This document shows, piece after piece, positions 13,009-24,335 of a stretch of DNA of 64,000 nucleotides. Source of the DNA: Bradysia coprophila (lineage: Eukaryota > Arthropoda > Insecta > Diptera > Sciaridae). The position numbers were made by a program, and so were the translations under genes. The notes beneath the pieces are model-generated. The model saw only the letters and a list, made by a program, of their open reading frames with translations. It did not search any database and was not told the DNA's origin. Numbering within the stretch: position 1 is the stretch's first letter; every line of letters starts with the position of its first letter. The DNA is taken from assembly GCF_014529535.1 (NCBI RefSeq), contig NW_023503584.1, positions 3,060,415 to 3,124,414 on the forward strand, given 5' to 3'.

Positions 13009-14182
13009 ATGTTTAGATTCATAACAATAATAATCGTAGTTCTGCAAATATCGGGTTTGATGGGTGAATTACGAGGTAAAACTTATAAAGTCTGACTTCG
13101 AAGTCCGTCCTATTTCAAAAATATTCAGAAACTATTTTTAAAAAAACGTTGAAAGAGTTTCAGTCTAAATTTCGAAACCCACAAATCTTCGGTACACGAG
13201 GATACCAGGACAAATAAATGTCGGAATTCGATTACATTCTTCGATATAAAATAGTTGGGAAGAAATAGTAAAAGTAGGTGTGAAATCTTCTTCACATTTC
13301 TTCCGCATTCGGCTTCAGGAATTCAATTCTAGCAAGAGAGCTCTAAAATCTCTCGGATAATGACTGTTCTGACACTGTTCCCATCCGTAACTCTTCAATA
13401 TTATGAAAAAGTTTCTTACGTAACTTTGTTCTTCTCGGTATCCTGCAGCGACCAAAGATGCACAACAAATCTCAGTCAAATTCTTTGAAAATTTGCAATA
13501 AAATGCGTACTGCCGTATTACCACATACAAAGGTACGGCCATGATAAACGACTAAGAGGCAATTGTTTCTGAAAGCAAGGACTCGTAACATTTATGCCTC
13601 CCAACATAGATAACACTATCTCCCAATATGACTTTTATGACGGATATTCTTACAGATGCCATGCCATCTACGACAATGGGAAGTAAGGAATTCATGTTAG
13701 GATTTTTCTTTAAGGTACGTAATGACCTAAATCTATCACACGAAATTTTCCATTTATTTCCTACCCTTAGGCTAATTGGTATAGAGCGATGCAGTTTTGT
13801 CGATTCCATGGAATGCAACTGGCCAGCATTGAGTCTCAGTCGGAGCATGACGCTGTTGTTGGTTTAATGACAGACTTAAGTAACTAACATTTTGAACTTG
13901 TTGGTGGGATCGATTAACATTGAACAATGAACATACATTTTAGGGATGAGGGATGAAAGATTTTGGATATCAGGAAATGACCTTGCGAACGAAGGTAACT
14001 TCTTTTGGATGGCAAACGGTCGACCGTTAACATATACGAATTGGTTTAATGGTGAACCGAACCATATTGGCATTGAACGTTGTGTTGAATTATGGAATAG
14101 GAACGTTGCAACAAATCCAATTATGTGGAACAATTTTTTCTGCACCAGTGAGCTATTTTTCATCTGCGAAAGATTTGTTTAG
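13009..14182 (+). CDS. Secreted C-type lectin-domain protein, four exons
   Basis: Predicted exons are 13009-13075, 13656-13714, 13771-13879 and 13944-14182. All join in frame at GT/AG sites to give about 157 residues. Exon 1 codes the signal peptide (FITIIIIVVLQISG). The remainder is a single C-type lectin domain with ANWYRAMQFC, LASIESQSEHDAV, FWISGNDL, the EPN triplet typical of mannose-type calcium sites, then ERCVEL, WNNFFC and FICE. The usual WND is WNN here, which may weaken calcium binding. Small single-domain lectins in insects act as secreted glycan-recognition proteins in immunity or digestion; the role here is inferred. A TATAAAAA lies near 12940 and AATAAA at 14183. The broken paralogue lies 1.6 kb upstream. 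Confidence 0.8.
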
Positions 14183-14603
14183 AATAAAGAGCAAATAAGA
14201 ACAAAAATCAAACGAGCCAAAAGTTATTTACACAGAAGGGAAAAGGGCGTCGACTCGTCAAGTATATTGTCGGAAGTGAAACTATGAAACTGCGACATGT
14301 TCTACAGCACAATAGTGAAGTGTTTCAGGAAATAAGTGGATGACTTCGTGTATGTGAAACTATTGTTGTAAATCCGAGTCTGTTGTGCATTGATTATCTC
14401 AGTACAATTATAGGTGGCCATGGAGTCCTATAATCCCCTCTGTTATGAACAGGTGAATTAATTGGGTTAGTTGAGAACTCAACAAAATATACGACACAGG
14501 GCGCATACATCAGTGCGTTAGTGTAAGACACCTTCGACGGTCAAAGAGGTGGCGTGAAGAAGGAAACATTTTCGTTTGATCACAATTTACACATTTATTT
14601 CCA

Positions 14604-15658
14604 TCATGTCAACCAGTCGCCTGATCTCCCGTCTGAAAATAAAATTCTCGTTAAATCCAACACAACGGAAAGACGTCGAGTCAAATCGTTAGCATACATT
14701 CTTGTAGATAGCTGCACAGTTGGCCGCATCGCATTCGATATCTCTTCCGTTTTAGCCATTATTGTGTACATACTCTTAATGTTGCTGTCCATGCAGTCCG
14801 TTAGTTTATTTACCGAGTTTTTATAACATTCGACGTTGTCAGCGGTTATCGACGATACGGAATGCAGCAAATTGCACAGATTCTCGGTCAAATTATCGAC
14901 AGATGCAGCCAGATATTGAGCTTCGATTTCAATGTCGTTTAGACAATCGATGTCGATTTGTTGCTGTTGATTGAACTGAGACTGTTGGATGAATTGACGC
15001 GGCACGACATGGGATTGACTCGGGGTGCTCGTACGAGAATTTGTTAGACTCGATTCTGAGGAAGGATTTTTGTTAAGTAAAATTGGCTCGTGCCGATCGT
15101 GTCTTCGTACCTTTTCTCAACACCGGACTTGCCAACTTAATTTTGTACTCGAGATTTTCGGCTACAAAACTGGTCATTGATCCGTCTACACTCACTGTTC
15201 CATCCAAAGGAAACAGAGCTGAAAAAACATGTAAAACGTTCTGTTAATGAACACGGCTGGCATCTGCAGTTGTTTCGTCATATCGGGTGTACAGAAATTT
15301 GGAGGCCTACATTATGAACCACATACACGGTCCAATCTCATCCCACAATAATCAAATTTCAGACATCTATTATCAATTACATACGCTCCCGATTACCGTA
15401 TCCCAATGACGATGGCCGCGGTGGACTCTTCATCGTATCATCCAAATAGTCGGTGGACGAATCCAGTATCGATTTTTCGTAGTTTTCGGGAACCCCGTGA
15501 AATGAGATTTCGCTGTACGATGCTGACATTTCTGGTGGTATGTCGTCGTCGTCATTATCATCGGCGGGTTGAAAAGGATTCGAATGGGACGTGGTCTGAG
15601 ATTGATTACAAAAATTATTTTCTATTCGAGGAAAATGGTAGGAAATTCTCGCTTGCAT
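14604..15658 (-). CDS. BORCS6: BORCS6-like subunit of the BORC lysosome-positioning complex
   Basis: Three exons (15658-15385, 15218-15111, 15055-14604) splice in frame to about 277 residues. The N-terminal third is low complexity and acidic (ADDNDDDDIPPE). Exon 2 contains TSFVAENLEYKIKLASP, and exon 3 a long amphipathic helical region, LAASVDNLTENLCNLLHSV and DCMDSNIKSMYTIMAKTEEI, the pattern of BORCS6 (DUF2365). In other animals BORC recruits Arl8 to lysosomes to drive their outward transport on microtubules. Family membership comes from recalled similarity in the C-terminal half. The start is the first ATG after an in-frame stop. It is convergent with the lectin gene, 0.4 kb away. Confidence 0.7.
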
Positions 15659-15968
15659 TTGATTCAGCTGAATTTGATGGAATGTCCATTGTCAGGTTCA
15701 AATTGAGATTGATTTAATTAAACAAATGAAGCGGAAACACAATCGAAACCAAACACTTTTTTGTTGATATATTTGTAAACGAGATTAAAATAAACGACTC
15801 GATTCAGTGGTCTATTTGTGTTTTTGATTTACTTTTTTTTTGAATGACAGATATGTCAAAATGAAAAATTTCAACGATCCGAACGATATGAGCATATAGT
15901 GAACGATAGTCGAACTACTTCAAAAAAAATTTGGCGCACCCGTATCGTAGACGCGTTTAGAACCAAAG

Positions 15969-16151
15969 CACCTAGCAGGGTAATAGAGGTTTTTATTTTA
16001 CACGTCAAATAGAGTAGTATTTTGATACCAATGATACCATTAGCAGCCTTAATGGTAATTTTGCAATGACATTACGAAAAAAAAGGTATGGAAATATTCG
16101 CATACTTCGATTAAAGTACTACTCTATTTTTTTCTATTACCTTGCTAGGTG
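15969..16151. repeat. Palindromic MITE-like element, 183 bp
   Basis: The ends CACCTAGCAGGGTAATAGA and TCTATTACCTTGCTAGGTG are inverted copies with one mismatch. Inner segments around AATAGAGTAGTA and TACTACTCTATT also pair. It carries no coding sequence. Flanks do not show an unmistakable target duplication. Confidence 0.6.
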
Positions 16152-16173
16152 TTTTGTTAGAACTGAATTTTAG

Positions 16174-16211
16174 CAAGGCTGTATACTTTGGGGCCAAAGT
16201 ATACAGCCTTG
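16174..16211. repeat. Near-perfect 38-bp hairpin
   Basis: CAAGGCTGTATACTTTG is followed after GGGC by its exact complement. The short direct copy GAATTTTAG stands on both sides. It lies just outside the 183-bp MITE and may be an insertion scar. Confidence 0.5.
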
Positions 16212-16214
16212 AAT

Positions 16215-16440
16215 TTTAGGCACTCGTGATGCTAGTTTAGTGAAATTGAGATGCAGGACATTCGATATTTTTAACGTTGTGAATTGGCAACGGACCATTT
16301 GAATAACATATAATTGAGTGTAACATAGAAAGCGAATGAAGGAAAAATCATCTTGCCCAGCCGCGGATTTGCACACCTGACCTCTCGATTATGAGTCTGG
16401 ACTAAGCCTAATCTGTCCTTTTTTTAGTTCTATATACTCA
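16215..16440 (-). repeat. tRNA-derived SINE-like sequence (tRNA-Met-like)
   Basis: On the minus strand, 16430-16360 resembles a degenerate tRNA. An A-box-like TTAGGCTTAGTCCAGACTC is followed by an anticodon loop reading CTCATAA (CAT) and a B-box-like GGTGTGCAAATCC. The stems are imperfect, so this is not a working tRNA gene. The sequence continuing to lower coordinates would be the SINE body. Confidence 0.4.
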
Positions 16441-16696
16441 GTGAAGAGTATAACCTGAAGTTAATCACAGAAAGCTGGCGTCTCTTGTCTTCCATTCCAC
16501 AGCCTATCAAAATAAAGCTAAAAACCCAGGGAAAAAAAGGTCGGTTTCGACTGGCGGCGGTCCAAAAGTCAGGGTAGACTGACTATCTTCAGTTGTTTCC
16601 GTTAGCCTCTTGCACAAGACAGCTATAAAATTTTCATATAGGTTTCTTGCGAGGGGTAAACGACTCGGGTAATTGACTACACTACTAAAGGGATTG

Positions 16697-17119
16697 CCGG
16701 AGTATCCGGTAAACAATTGTAATTGATGGAAATACGAGAAATTGATGGAATTATAAGGAATTGACCGGAATTGGCTGGAAATACGTTAAATTGTAAGGAA
16801 TTGAAAGTAATAAAGGATAAGTATGATGATCGGAAATCCCTGGCACTTTTTTCCGATCATCATACTTATCTGTATTTAGTTTAATTTACTTTCAATTCCC
16901 TTACAATGTATTAATGTACTTCCAGTCAATTACGTATAATTCCATCAATTTCACGTATTTCCGGTCAATTCCTCATAATTCCATCAATTTCACGCATTTC
17001 CAGTCAATTCCTTTTAATTCCTTCAATTTTACGTATTTCCAGTCAATTCCGGTCAATTCTTTATAACTCTATCAATTTCTTGTTTCCATCAATTACAATT
17101 ATTTACCGGAGTATCCGGA
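16697..17119. repeat. Palindromic repeat of GGAATTGA-like units, about 420 bp
   Basis: Both ends carry CCGGAGTATCCGG-TAAA in inverted order. The interior is built from degenerate copies of an AATTGATGGAAATACG/AATTCCTTACAATT motif on one side and their complements on the other, meeting at a hairpin tip near 16825-16870 (AAGTATGATGATCGGAAA with its complement). It looks like a self-complementary satellite-like MITE. A related AATTGGAATT-rich stretch at 17640-17760 may be another fragment. Confidence 0.55.
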
Positions 17120-17795
17120 AAGCTGCAACATAGCTGTTCCAAATTTTAGTTTCTCCGAAAGCGATTCAAAATAATCTGTTCATTACAAAACGTTCCTTTC
17201 ACTTTGACTTTAGTCTCTATTTGATAACTATATTTAAAGTGAGTGACCAACTATTTCCTACAAAAACATATGTCGCAATGGAATAGACCGTGTGCAGTAT
17301 ACTAAATTTATTTTTAATTGATGTAGATTATTATTCTGTAGAACAAAAGTGTAAACAGAATATCTGAAAAATGTCTGCTTGATTTTATATCTCACTTTAA
17401 AAGCAGTAATTTGAATGAAACTAAAAGGATATACGAACCATTCTAATTCATTCTAATTGGATTCTTACTAAGATTCTAATAAGTGGGATGGCATCGGGAT
17501 GGCAACAATATTTTTCAATAATTTCTATAAAAAAAATTAAATATTTTTTTCAATGGTTTTCATAGTAAATCTTCTTTTTATTGAAATATGAAACTTTTTT
17601 CTCAAAATCGCACACGGTCTATTGAATAATAACCGAAAATATCGTGGAATTGTAGAAATTAATTGGAATTAAAGGAATTGAATGGCGAATCCGACAAGTA
17701 TAGGTGTTAAGTTAATCCGGTAATTGAAGTAATAAAATGAATTAAAAGGAATTAGTAATTGATTTGCCACCATTTAGGCCACTAGGTTACCCCTC

Positions 17796-17973
17796 GGTTT
17801 CTTCCAAGGCCGTTCAAAATGTCAATCGTCATCCACAGAGAAGCCAACACAACCTCATTTTGAAGTTTTAACGAACAAATTTGTTTAGGTTGCGGTTATG
17901 TTTGCTTCTGTGGATGACGGTCGGTGGTTTTCGGCCTGTCAAAATTCGTTTTTACCGTACGATTGAAGAAACC
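17796..17973 (+). repeat. 178-bp MITE with GGTTTCTTCC ends (copy 1)
   Basis: The element begins GGTTTCTTCCAAGGCCGTTC and ends GAAGAAACC. The two halves are partly self-complementary: GTCATCCACAGA and TCTGTGGATGAC. A copy of the same length lies in opposite orientation at 61800-61977, a strong sign of a transposed family. The distal copy is flanked by TA on both sides, suggesting a TA target. Confidence 0.75.
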
Positions 17974-18139
17974 TATTTAACTTGTAGTTGAAAATTAACA
18001 AAAGAATTGCCATCGTTACGTGGGAAAATCGGAAAGGCTGCAATGAAAACACCCAAACGTAGCAAAAACACAATCTCGGGCAAAATTCGTTCAAAAACAT
18101 TCAACAAAAACACCGAACATTAGTTCAACAAAATAAACT

Positions 18140-18700
18140 CACTGTAATCGACCGATGGTACAAAACTTTATTTTACCTAGAAAACAAACTAAATCCAGGA
18201 GTGGCGTTATCTAAAACATAAGAAAAATTGAGCTTGAACTTCGAATAAATAATATCAAACAAAATCAAAGAACAAACAGAGCAAAATTACTCTTCTCTTT
18301 CCGTTTCGACTTCCGGATGCAGTGGCGGTCAGAGGTTAGCGTGGTCTAACCATCTTCAGTTGCTTCCACTGGTCCGTTATACTAGACAGCCGTAAATTTT
18401 CTGATTGAACAAGTTTTTTGAAAATTTACAATACAAGTTTTCCAATCCTCTGATGGAAAATGAGAAGTTTAGATAGATGGAAAAAACAGTCTTTTACTTG
18501 CCACCACAGGGTTACAAGAATACTTAAGGAGAAACTTGAACTCGTATCCTGTCACTACACTAATGAACACAACCACTTTGAACTTGTTTTGAACTTTATT
18601 TATTCGAAGTTCAAGCTCAATTTTTGTTACGTATTAGATAACGTAACCCCTGGATTTAGTTTGTTTTCCGCAGTTTTGTAATATCGGTCGATGTAAAGTG
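18140..18700 (-). repeat. Copies of the 6.4-kb interspersed repeat, one inverted and one fragment
   Basis: 18140-18365 is the reverse complement of the 6413-6946 family: TAATCGACCGATGGTACAAA at one end and GGTTAGCGTGGTCTAACCAT at the other. It has an insertion of about 50 bp near 18220-18275. A plus-strand fragment of the same family lies at 18600-18690. The piece at 18340-18400 also resembles 16570-16640. Confidence 0.6.
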
Positions 18701-19361
18701 GAAGCAAAATAAAATGATCAACTCTGAGTGTATCCAGATTTGAAAGCCAGTATAGTCTTACATACCACCCATTCAACTGTTTACATTACATTTGGTAGGT
18801 TTATTATTTGTAAACATTTTCAATGCACACGCATAAGCTCGACATCGAAGTACAAACGTTCGCGCGCAAGCTCAATACACCGAAAAAACATGGTGAATGT
18901 TATACAAATTGGTCGAAAGCTTGTTATTTAGTTCTATACTTGTTTTCAAATCACGATACGCTAAAAATCTTCATAATCGATCATTTTAATTTACCCTGCC
19001 TTTAAATCACATAGTCCTCCAGATTTGTAAGCCAGAAAAAAGCAATTATCTTAACACACTGTCCAGTTTCAGTGCCCTACTTAGAGTACCACTCATGCTT
19101 GAAGTGCATTGGTTATATCGACGATGTCGACGTTCTAAGACATCATTATCATCGATTTTCTCTGTGAATTTTTTACAGTGTCTTTCTGTTATGTTTCTAA
19201 AAATGTCAAAATTGACGTTAGAGGTGATGTAGAAATGCAATGTTACGGAAACTACCGAAAATGCTTAAAATGCACAAATTCGATTGATTAAATTCCGTGG
19301 CAAAATAATTAGTTGTGAATATTCGTGTGCGGCGCTTAGAGAAACTGAATTCGACTTTAAA

Positions 19362-20575
19362 ATGAATCTTGGCGGTTCGGTTAAAATAAACAAATGTGGA
19401 ATGTTGATTTTCACATTGGTCATCGTTCTACTCATCTACTACATGAGCTTTAGCAAAAAAGACACATCGCACGGTAGTGGCATACACAAAAATCCAAATT
19501 ACATCAACTTAAGAAAGTTGCTAATTGGATCGATTCAGGCTGCTGAAAAAGGTGGCATTGAAGTGTTGGCTGTGTCGAAAGACAAAAACATTCATGAACG
19601 AAGTAAAGGCAAAACTCTCGAAGGTGCAAACGATCCGGTAGAATTGTCGCTAAATCGATCGTATTTTCTGAATAAAATAAATGTTTTCAGGTGACGAATG
19701 CAGACTTCCGTTCCCATTGTGTAATGCAACAAGGCTTACAGAGACTGTTCCCGAAATTAAAAATTATTTCTGAAGAAGATGCTGAAACGGTCCGGTGCTC
19801 TGATGTACCGCTGTTCGATTTAGATCCAACTGTTTTACATGCAGCCACATTGCCCGACGAAGACGTGCGCGCAGACGATATCACCGTCTGGATCGATCCA
19901 TTAGATGCTACCCAAGAGTATACAGGTGCGAGTATAATCTGATCTTACTGCAGAGACCAACGGTACTAAAAGAACCATTTAATTTCAGAATCCCTTTACG
20001 AGTACGTAACAACCATGGTATGCGTGGCAATTAAAGGATACGCAACGATAGGAGTGATTCACAATCCGTTTACATTGAAAACAGTGTGGGCTTGGAAAGG
20101 CAAATCAATGTCCGAGGACCTGGCTAAAGTCAAACCGGAAGAGTCGAAGAATCACATAATCGTTGTGTCGCGGTCACATAGCGGTGATGTGAAGAAAATG
20201 ACCAACAGTATCTTCGGCGATGATGTGCATGTTATAGACGCAGCAGGAGCGGGTGAGTAGACTCGGTTGAACCAAGTCCACTGGATTTTTGTTAATTAAA
20301 ATCCTCATGTAGGCTATAAAGTGCTTCAAGTGGTGTTCAACAATGCCACCGCCTACATCCACACGGCCCACATAAAGAAATGGGATTTGTGTGCCGGGAA
20401 CGCTATTCTAAATTCGTTAAACGGTAAAATGACGGATCTCTCGAATGAAGAAATTAAATATTTGAGCGATGAAAATGATGTTGTACACACGAAAGGACTG
20501 GTAGCTACACTGACAAATCACAGATTTTATATTGACAAAATTAAGAAAGAAGAAAATAAATTGAACGAAAAGTGA
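19362..20575 (+). CDS. BPNT2: Golgi 3'-phosphoadenosine 5'-phosphate phosphatase, BPNT2/gPAPP type
   Basis: Four exons (19362-19637, 19691-19925, 19989-20252, 20313-20575) join in frame to 345 residues, close to the roughly 360 of vertebrate BPNT2. A short N-terminus is followed by one membrane span, MLIFTLVIVLLIYYM, giving a type II protein. The metal-binding signature WIDPLDATQEYTE is rebuilt exactly across the exon 2/3 junction. The second motif, KKWDLCAGNAILNSLNGKMT, is in exon 4. The family hydrolyses PAP, the by-product of sulfotransferases, in the Golgi lumen and so supports glycan sulfation. I chose the ATG at 19362 because it directly precedes the membrane anchor. All introns are 53-63 bp. 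Nothing looks damaged. Confidence 0.9.
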
Positions 20576-20589
20576 TATTAGAATGAGGC

Positions 20590-22245
20590 GACTTGTTGTT
20601 TTGGTACTCGATTCGGAACTGGAGTCCCACCGGCCACTTTACCATTAGCAGGCGCCCTATGAACCTATGTGCCTATGAAAGTACAATTTATCAAAAAGCG
20701 CCCGAAACAAAACATTTTTAAATTTCAACAGCCCAGGAAATTTTCTGAATTTGCCCCTTCATCATGGCCTTCGTTTTTGTAAATTATTATGAGGATGTCT
20801 CAAAATCTGCTAAACACAGGGGCGGTTGATTCGATTAGAATTTGTTGGCAAACACCATGCTTAGATAAAATTGTAGCCTACATTTGCTTGTCTCGTATTT
20901 CATTCTTGATAATATCTTTCCACCAGAATCTTTTTTTTTTAATGTACGACCGCAATAACGATCAGCAATTTTCATAAAGTGCTTAGTTTTCTCAGAGCTG
21001 ATTTAACTGCTACAACCAAATCTACTTTCTGTTGGAAGCTAACACATTCGTGGTCGTTATTGCGGTCCTATATTTTTGAAAAATGATTCTGGTTGAAATG
21101 TATCAGCAAAAATAAACTAAAATCCAGAATTAAAAAAAAACGCCCAAATGTATGCTTTTCAGCAAAACATCGACGCCTCTTAAGAAGTCGTACATTTTTC
21201 AAAAAGGATTCTGGTGGAGAGATATCATCAAAATGAAATATGAGACAAACATATGAAGGCTGAAGAGGCATCGATGCTTAGCTTGGTCTGTGAGAAGTAT
21301 TAAGTACGTCATTCGACGTTTTGCATTAAGATGCATCGGTGTTTAGCTAAAATTTTAGCCGACATTTGTGTGTCTCGTATTTTATTTTTGATGATTCATC
21401 CTAATCCTTTTTGAAAAATGTACGACCGGAATAACGTACCACGAATATGTTGGCGTTAAATAAAAATTACTTTTGATTGTAGTTGTTTGACCAGCTCTGA
21501 GAAAACTCAGCAAAATAACGAAATTTTCATAAACTGCTCCATTTTCTCCAAGCCGGTCAAACTCCTACAACCAAATCTATTTTTATTGAAAGCTAACACA
21601 TTCGTGGTCGTTACTGCGGACCTATATTTTTGAAAAAGGATTCTAGTGGAAAGGTATCATCAAAAGTAAACTTGGGCAGACACTTTCGCACCATCATACG
21701 TTATCAAAACGGCACGTCAATTCAGGGGTCCTGGTACAGAAAAATTATAAAAAATGACTTAGCGCAGCGCCACCTATTATCATTTCTCTGTTCAGGAATG
21801 TTCATATGGTTCTTCTTAGTTCATAAGTCCGTCCTTCATAAGAATACGCAAATTATGATATACATACACACCGATATAAGAGAGTGATCCTGAGCAAGCA
21901 CCACTATTGTTTTCTCAGGTCATAAGTTACGTGAACAATTTTTCGTTAGGCCTTTTGAGTCTTTTAAGAGCTTTCGCTAGTTTCCTAGTTTTATTGAAAT
22001 TAAATTACTATTGAGTCTAGAAGCTAGTGAAAGTTCAAGACACCAGAGTGTCATGCTTTTGCTTGGTCGAGCACTACTTATGAAGTAAATGTTTACAGAA
22101 CCGAACGAACGAGTTGACTTTGGCTATTCATGCTCTGTGTTCCAAAGGCGAGGACGTTGTCCGATCGCTTTGTCAAGTGACTCTGAGCCCAACCCAGACG
22201 CTGTTTGTTTATATACTTAAATTAATATGAAGCGCAACCGACGAT
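20590..22245. repeat. Intergenic block with two related hairpin repeats
   Basis: About 20940-21085 and 21415-21660 share long matching stretches (CTACAACCAAATCTA, AGCTAACACATTCGTGGTCG, CCTATATTTTTGAAAAA). Each contains inverted pieces of the type TGTACGACCGCAATAACG and CGTTATTGCGGTC, so they are copies of one palindromic family, the second expanded. No gene is supported in this block. Confidence 0.45.
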
Positions 22246-22250
22246 CGTAG

Positions 22251-22643
22251 GACATGGAATCGTACATCATGGAACTCATTCCGACGCTGCCACAACTGGA
22301 GGGATTAGAGCGACCGTTTCACAGTTTCTATGTGTGCACAGCCGTTCGCAAGTTTTTCTTCTTCTTGGACCCGTTGCGAACCGGAAAGATTCGCATTCGA
22401 GATATTTTGTCGTGCAGTTTCCTGGACGATTTGCTGGAAGTGAGTAGAATGCAGTCGATGCTGACTGAGTCGACTAGAGAATCATAATTCACATTATCGA
22501 ATACAGTTGCGGGACGATGAGTCGCCGAAGGACTCACAAGAATTGAATTGGTTCTCGGCACCGTCAGCGCTGAGTGTGTACGGACATTATTTGAATTTGG
22601 ACAAGGATCACAATGGTATGCTGAGCAAGTCAGAACTTTCCGG
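22251..22643 (+). pseudogene. Two-exon fragment of a PPP2R3C-like PP2A regulatory subunit
   Basis: Exon pieces 22251-22439 and 22507-22643 flank a 67-bp intron with GTGAGT and CAG ends. Their translation, including SFYVCTAVRKFFFFLDPLRT and YLNLDKDHNGMLSKSELS, matches the centre of PPP2R3C (G5PR), just before and within its EF-hand-like loop (DKDHNGMLSKSE). The family protein is about 450 residues; only about 105 are present, with no upstream or downstream exons detected. The retained intron shows that it arose by DNA duplication, not through mRNA. It could instead be part of a gene with distant exons, but the adjacent DNA gives no sign of that. Confidence 0.7.
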
Positions 22644-22924
22644 GTTAGTATTGACGCTTCTATATATGGAGACTTTGTATGCGACATTTCATGAAATTGG
22701 TTTTAATCGAAAAGGAATTAAATTCGCACGGTTAAGTTCGAAGAGAGTCTATGTTGGCCTAAGGGTATTGAAACTAATCCAGAAAAACAAAATTTTACTC
22801 TGTTGATAATTAACAGAAAATATTGAAAAATTTAGTTTTCCAAAATTATCCATTTGACTTTTGGAAGGTCAAGTTCGACGATGACCAATATAATTGATGT
22901 ATAATTGAAAAAACACAATCAAGT

Positions 22925-23225
22925 CTAACATTAGACAACTCCGACGAGTGGGAATTCACATGAGTCGCGGTATATTATTGCAATATTAGACAGTTCGGGC
23001 GAGTGAGAAGTTTGTGACCAGAGCAAACCTCCTAACATTAGAGAACTCCGATCAGTGTGAGCGGCCCGAGCGAAGCGAGAGTCATAATTCACACGATCCG
23101 TGGTATCTTATTGCAATATTAGACAGCTTGGACAATTGAAAAGTTTGCAGCCAAAGCGAAGGGAAGGCCGTAATTAACATGAGTCGATGTATCTTACTTC
23201 AATAGTAAACAACTCTGGTCTTACT
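22925..23225 (+). repeat. Imperfect tandem repeat, about three units
   Basis: Degenerate units recur, built around ATTAGACAACTCCGACGAGTG, AATTCACATGAGTCGCGGTA and TCTTATTGCAATATTAGACA. Roughly three diverged copies lie between 22925 and 23225. There is no open frame through the array. Confidence 0.5.
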
Positions 23226-23229
23226 GGAA

Positions 23230-24330
23230 CATATTGGACAATTTGAACGAATGCGGAGTGACAACATTTCATTTTTGTGGGGATAAAAATTGAGGGGTTG
23301 TGTTGAACTGTTCTAAATAAACAACCTAATATAGTCGAGAATGTTCATATAATAGCATTCTAAATTAAATTGTCTGTCGCTAAATTATTATTTGGATCAC
23401 TATTGGAATCTTCCCGGATCCTGGAATACTAACACGGAGTTTAACGCGAGTCGTGATATTTTGTTTACGAAAAAATAAATTCATAAATAAAATGAGATTT
23501 TTTTCAGATGTGATAGTTGAGTTCAAATAAATATTTTGAGGTCAAAATACTGTCATTTGTTTGGACATCATGAATTGTCTCAACCAGCTGAAAAAATCAG
23601 TAAAATAAATTCAGATGTTTATAACAGTGTAATTAATTGATTAAGAAGTTTACCAATGCAATGACCAAATAACAACATTATTTTGGGAAAATTATCAGTC
23701 AAGGGACCTGACCCGCCCAAAAGGTGGGACCTAGTGACTACCTAGATTACTTTGCACCCATCCAAGCTTCGAACAATGAAAAATTGTTCGCCACTGTGAG
23801 CAACTTTAGTCGAACGAACCTCGGAACGAACCAATCCCGCCTCGTTTGAAATAAGACCAGTAGCATCCATTGAACTGTAAGTGGTAAAGGATGAAATCGC
23901 ATGGTAAGTTCATTTCGTTTTTTTGCATGCGTTCGCAGCACTGCTCCATCAACATAATTTCACCGCAAAGGTCACGAATAATTGCGTTTTGTACTCTCAG
24001 TGTTCATTGATTGTCTGTCTGATCAGCATATTCGTTCCTAAAACTTACCGGAGTTGACCAATAACATTATAGAGTAGATCAGGAATTTCCGTAGGAGGTG
24101 AAATAGGATATTTGAAACTGACCAACGAATTTAATATCGAAATTTGATGTAAACCCTTTATGTCGTACGAGGGACTCCATACTTTAAGTTGACCGTTATC
24201 CGTTATAAGAAAAAAGCGTTTTGATATTTATTTGCAACGACACTCAACCACGAAGTCTGAGGCATAAGAGTGATATTGTGGATGAAATAAGTAATATTGC
24301 AACTGTTCGGCGACATTTTAGTAAACAGAC
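23230..24330. other. Intergenic DNA upstream of the DUF4246 gene
   Basis: No coding exon was recognised. An additional 5' exon of the DUF4246 gene might lie here, because members from other organisms have longer N-termini, but none could be identified. Confidence 0.4.
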
Positions 24331-24335
24331 CTGCT

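Noticed and set aside
13590-13700. Apparent frameshift in the lectin (YRCHAIYDNGK followed by a stop)
   Set aside because: An acceptor at 13655 starts exon 2 in the correct frame and joins exon 1 in phase, so no frameshift is needed.
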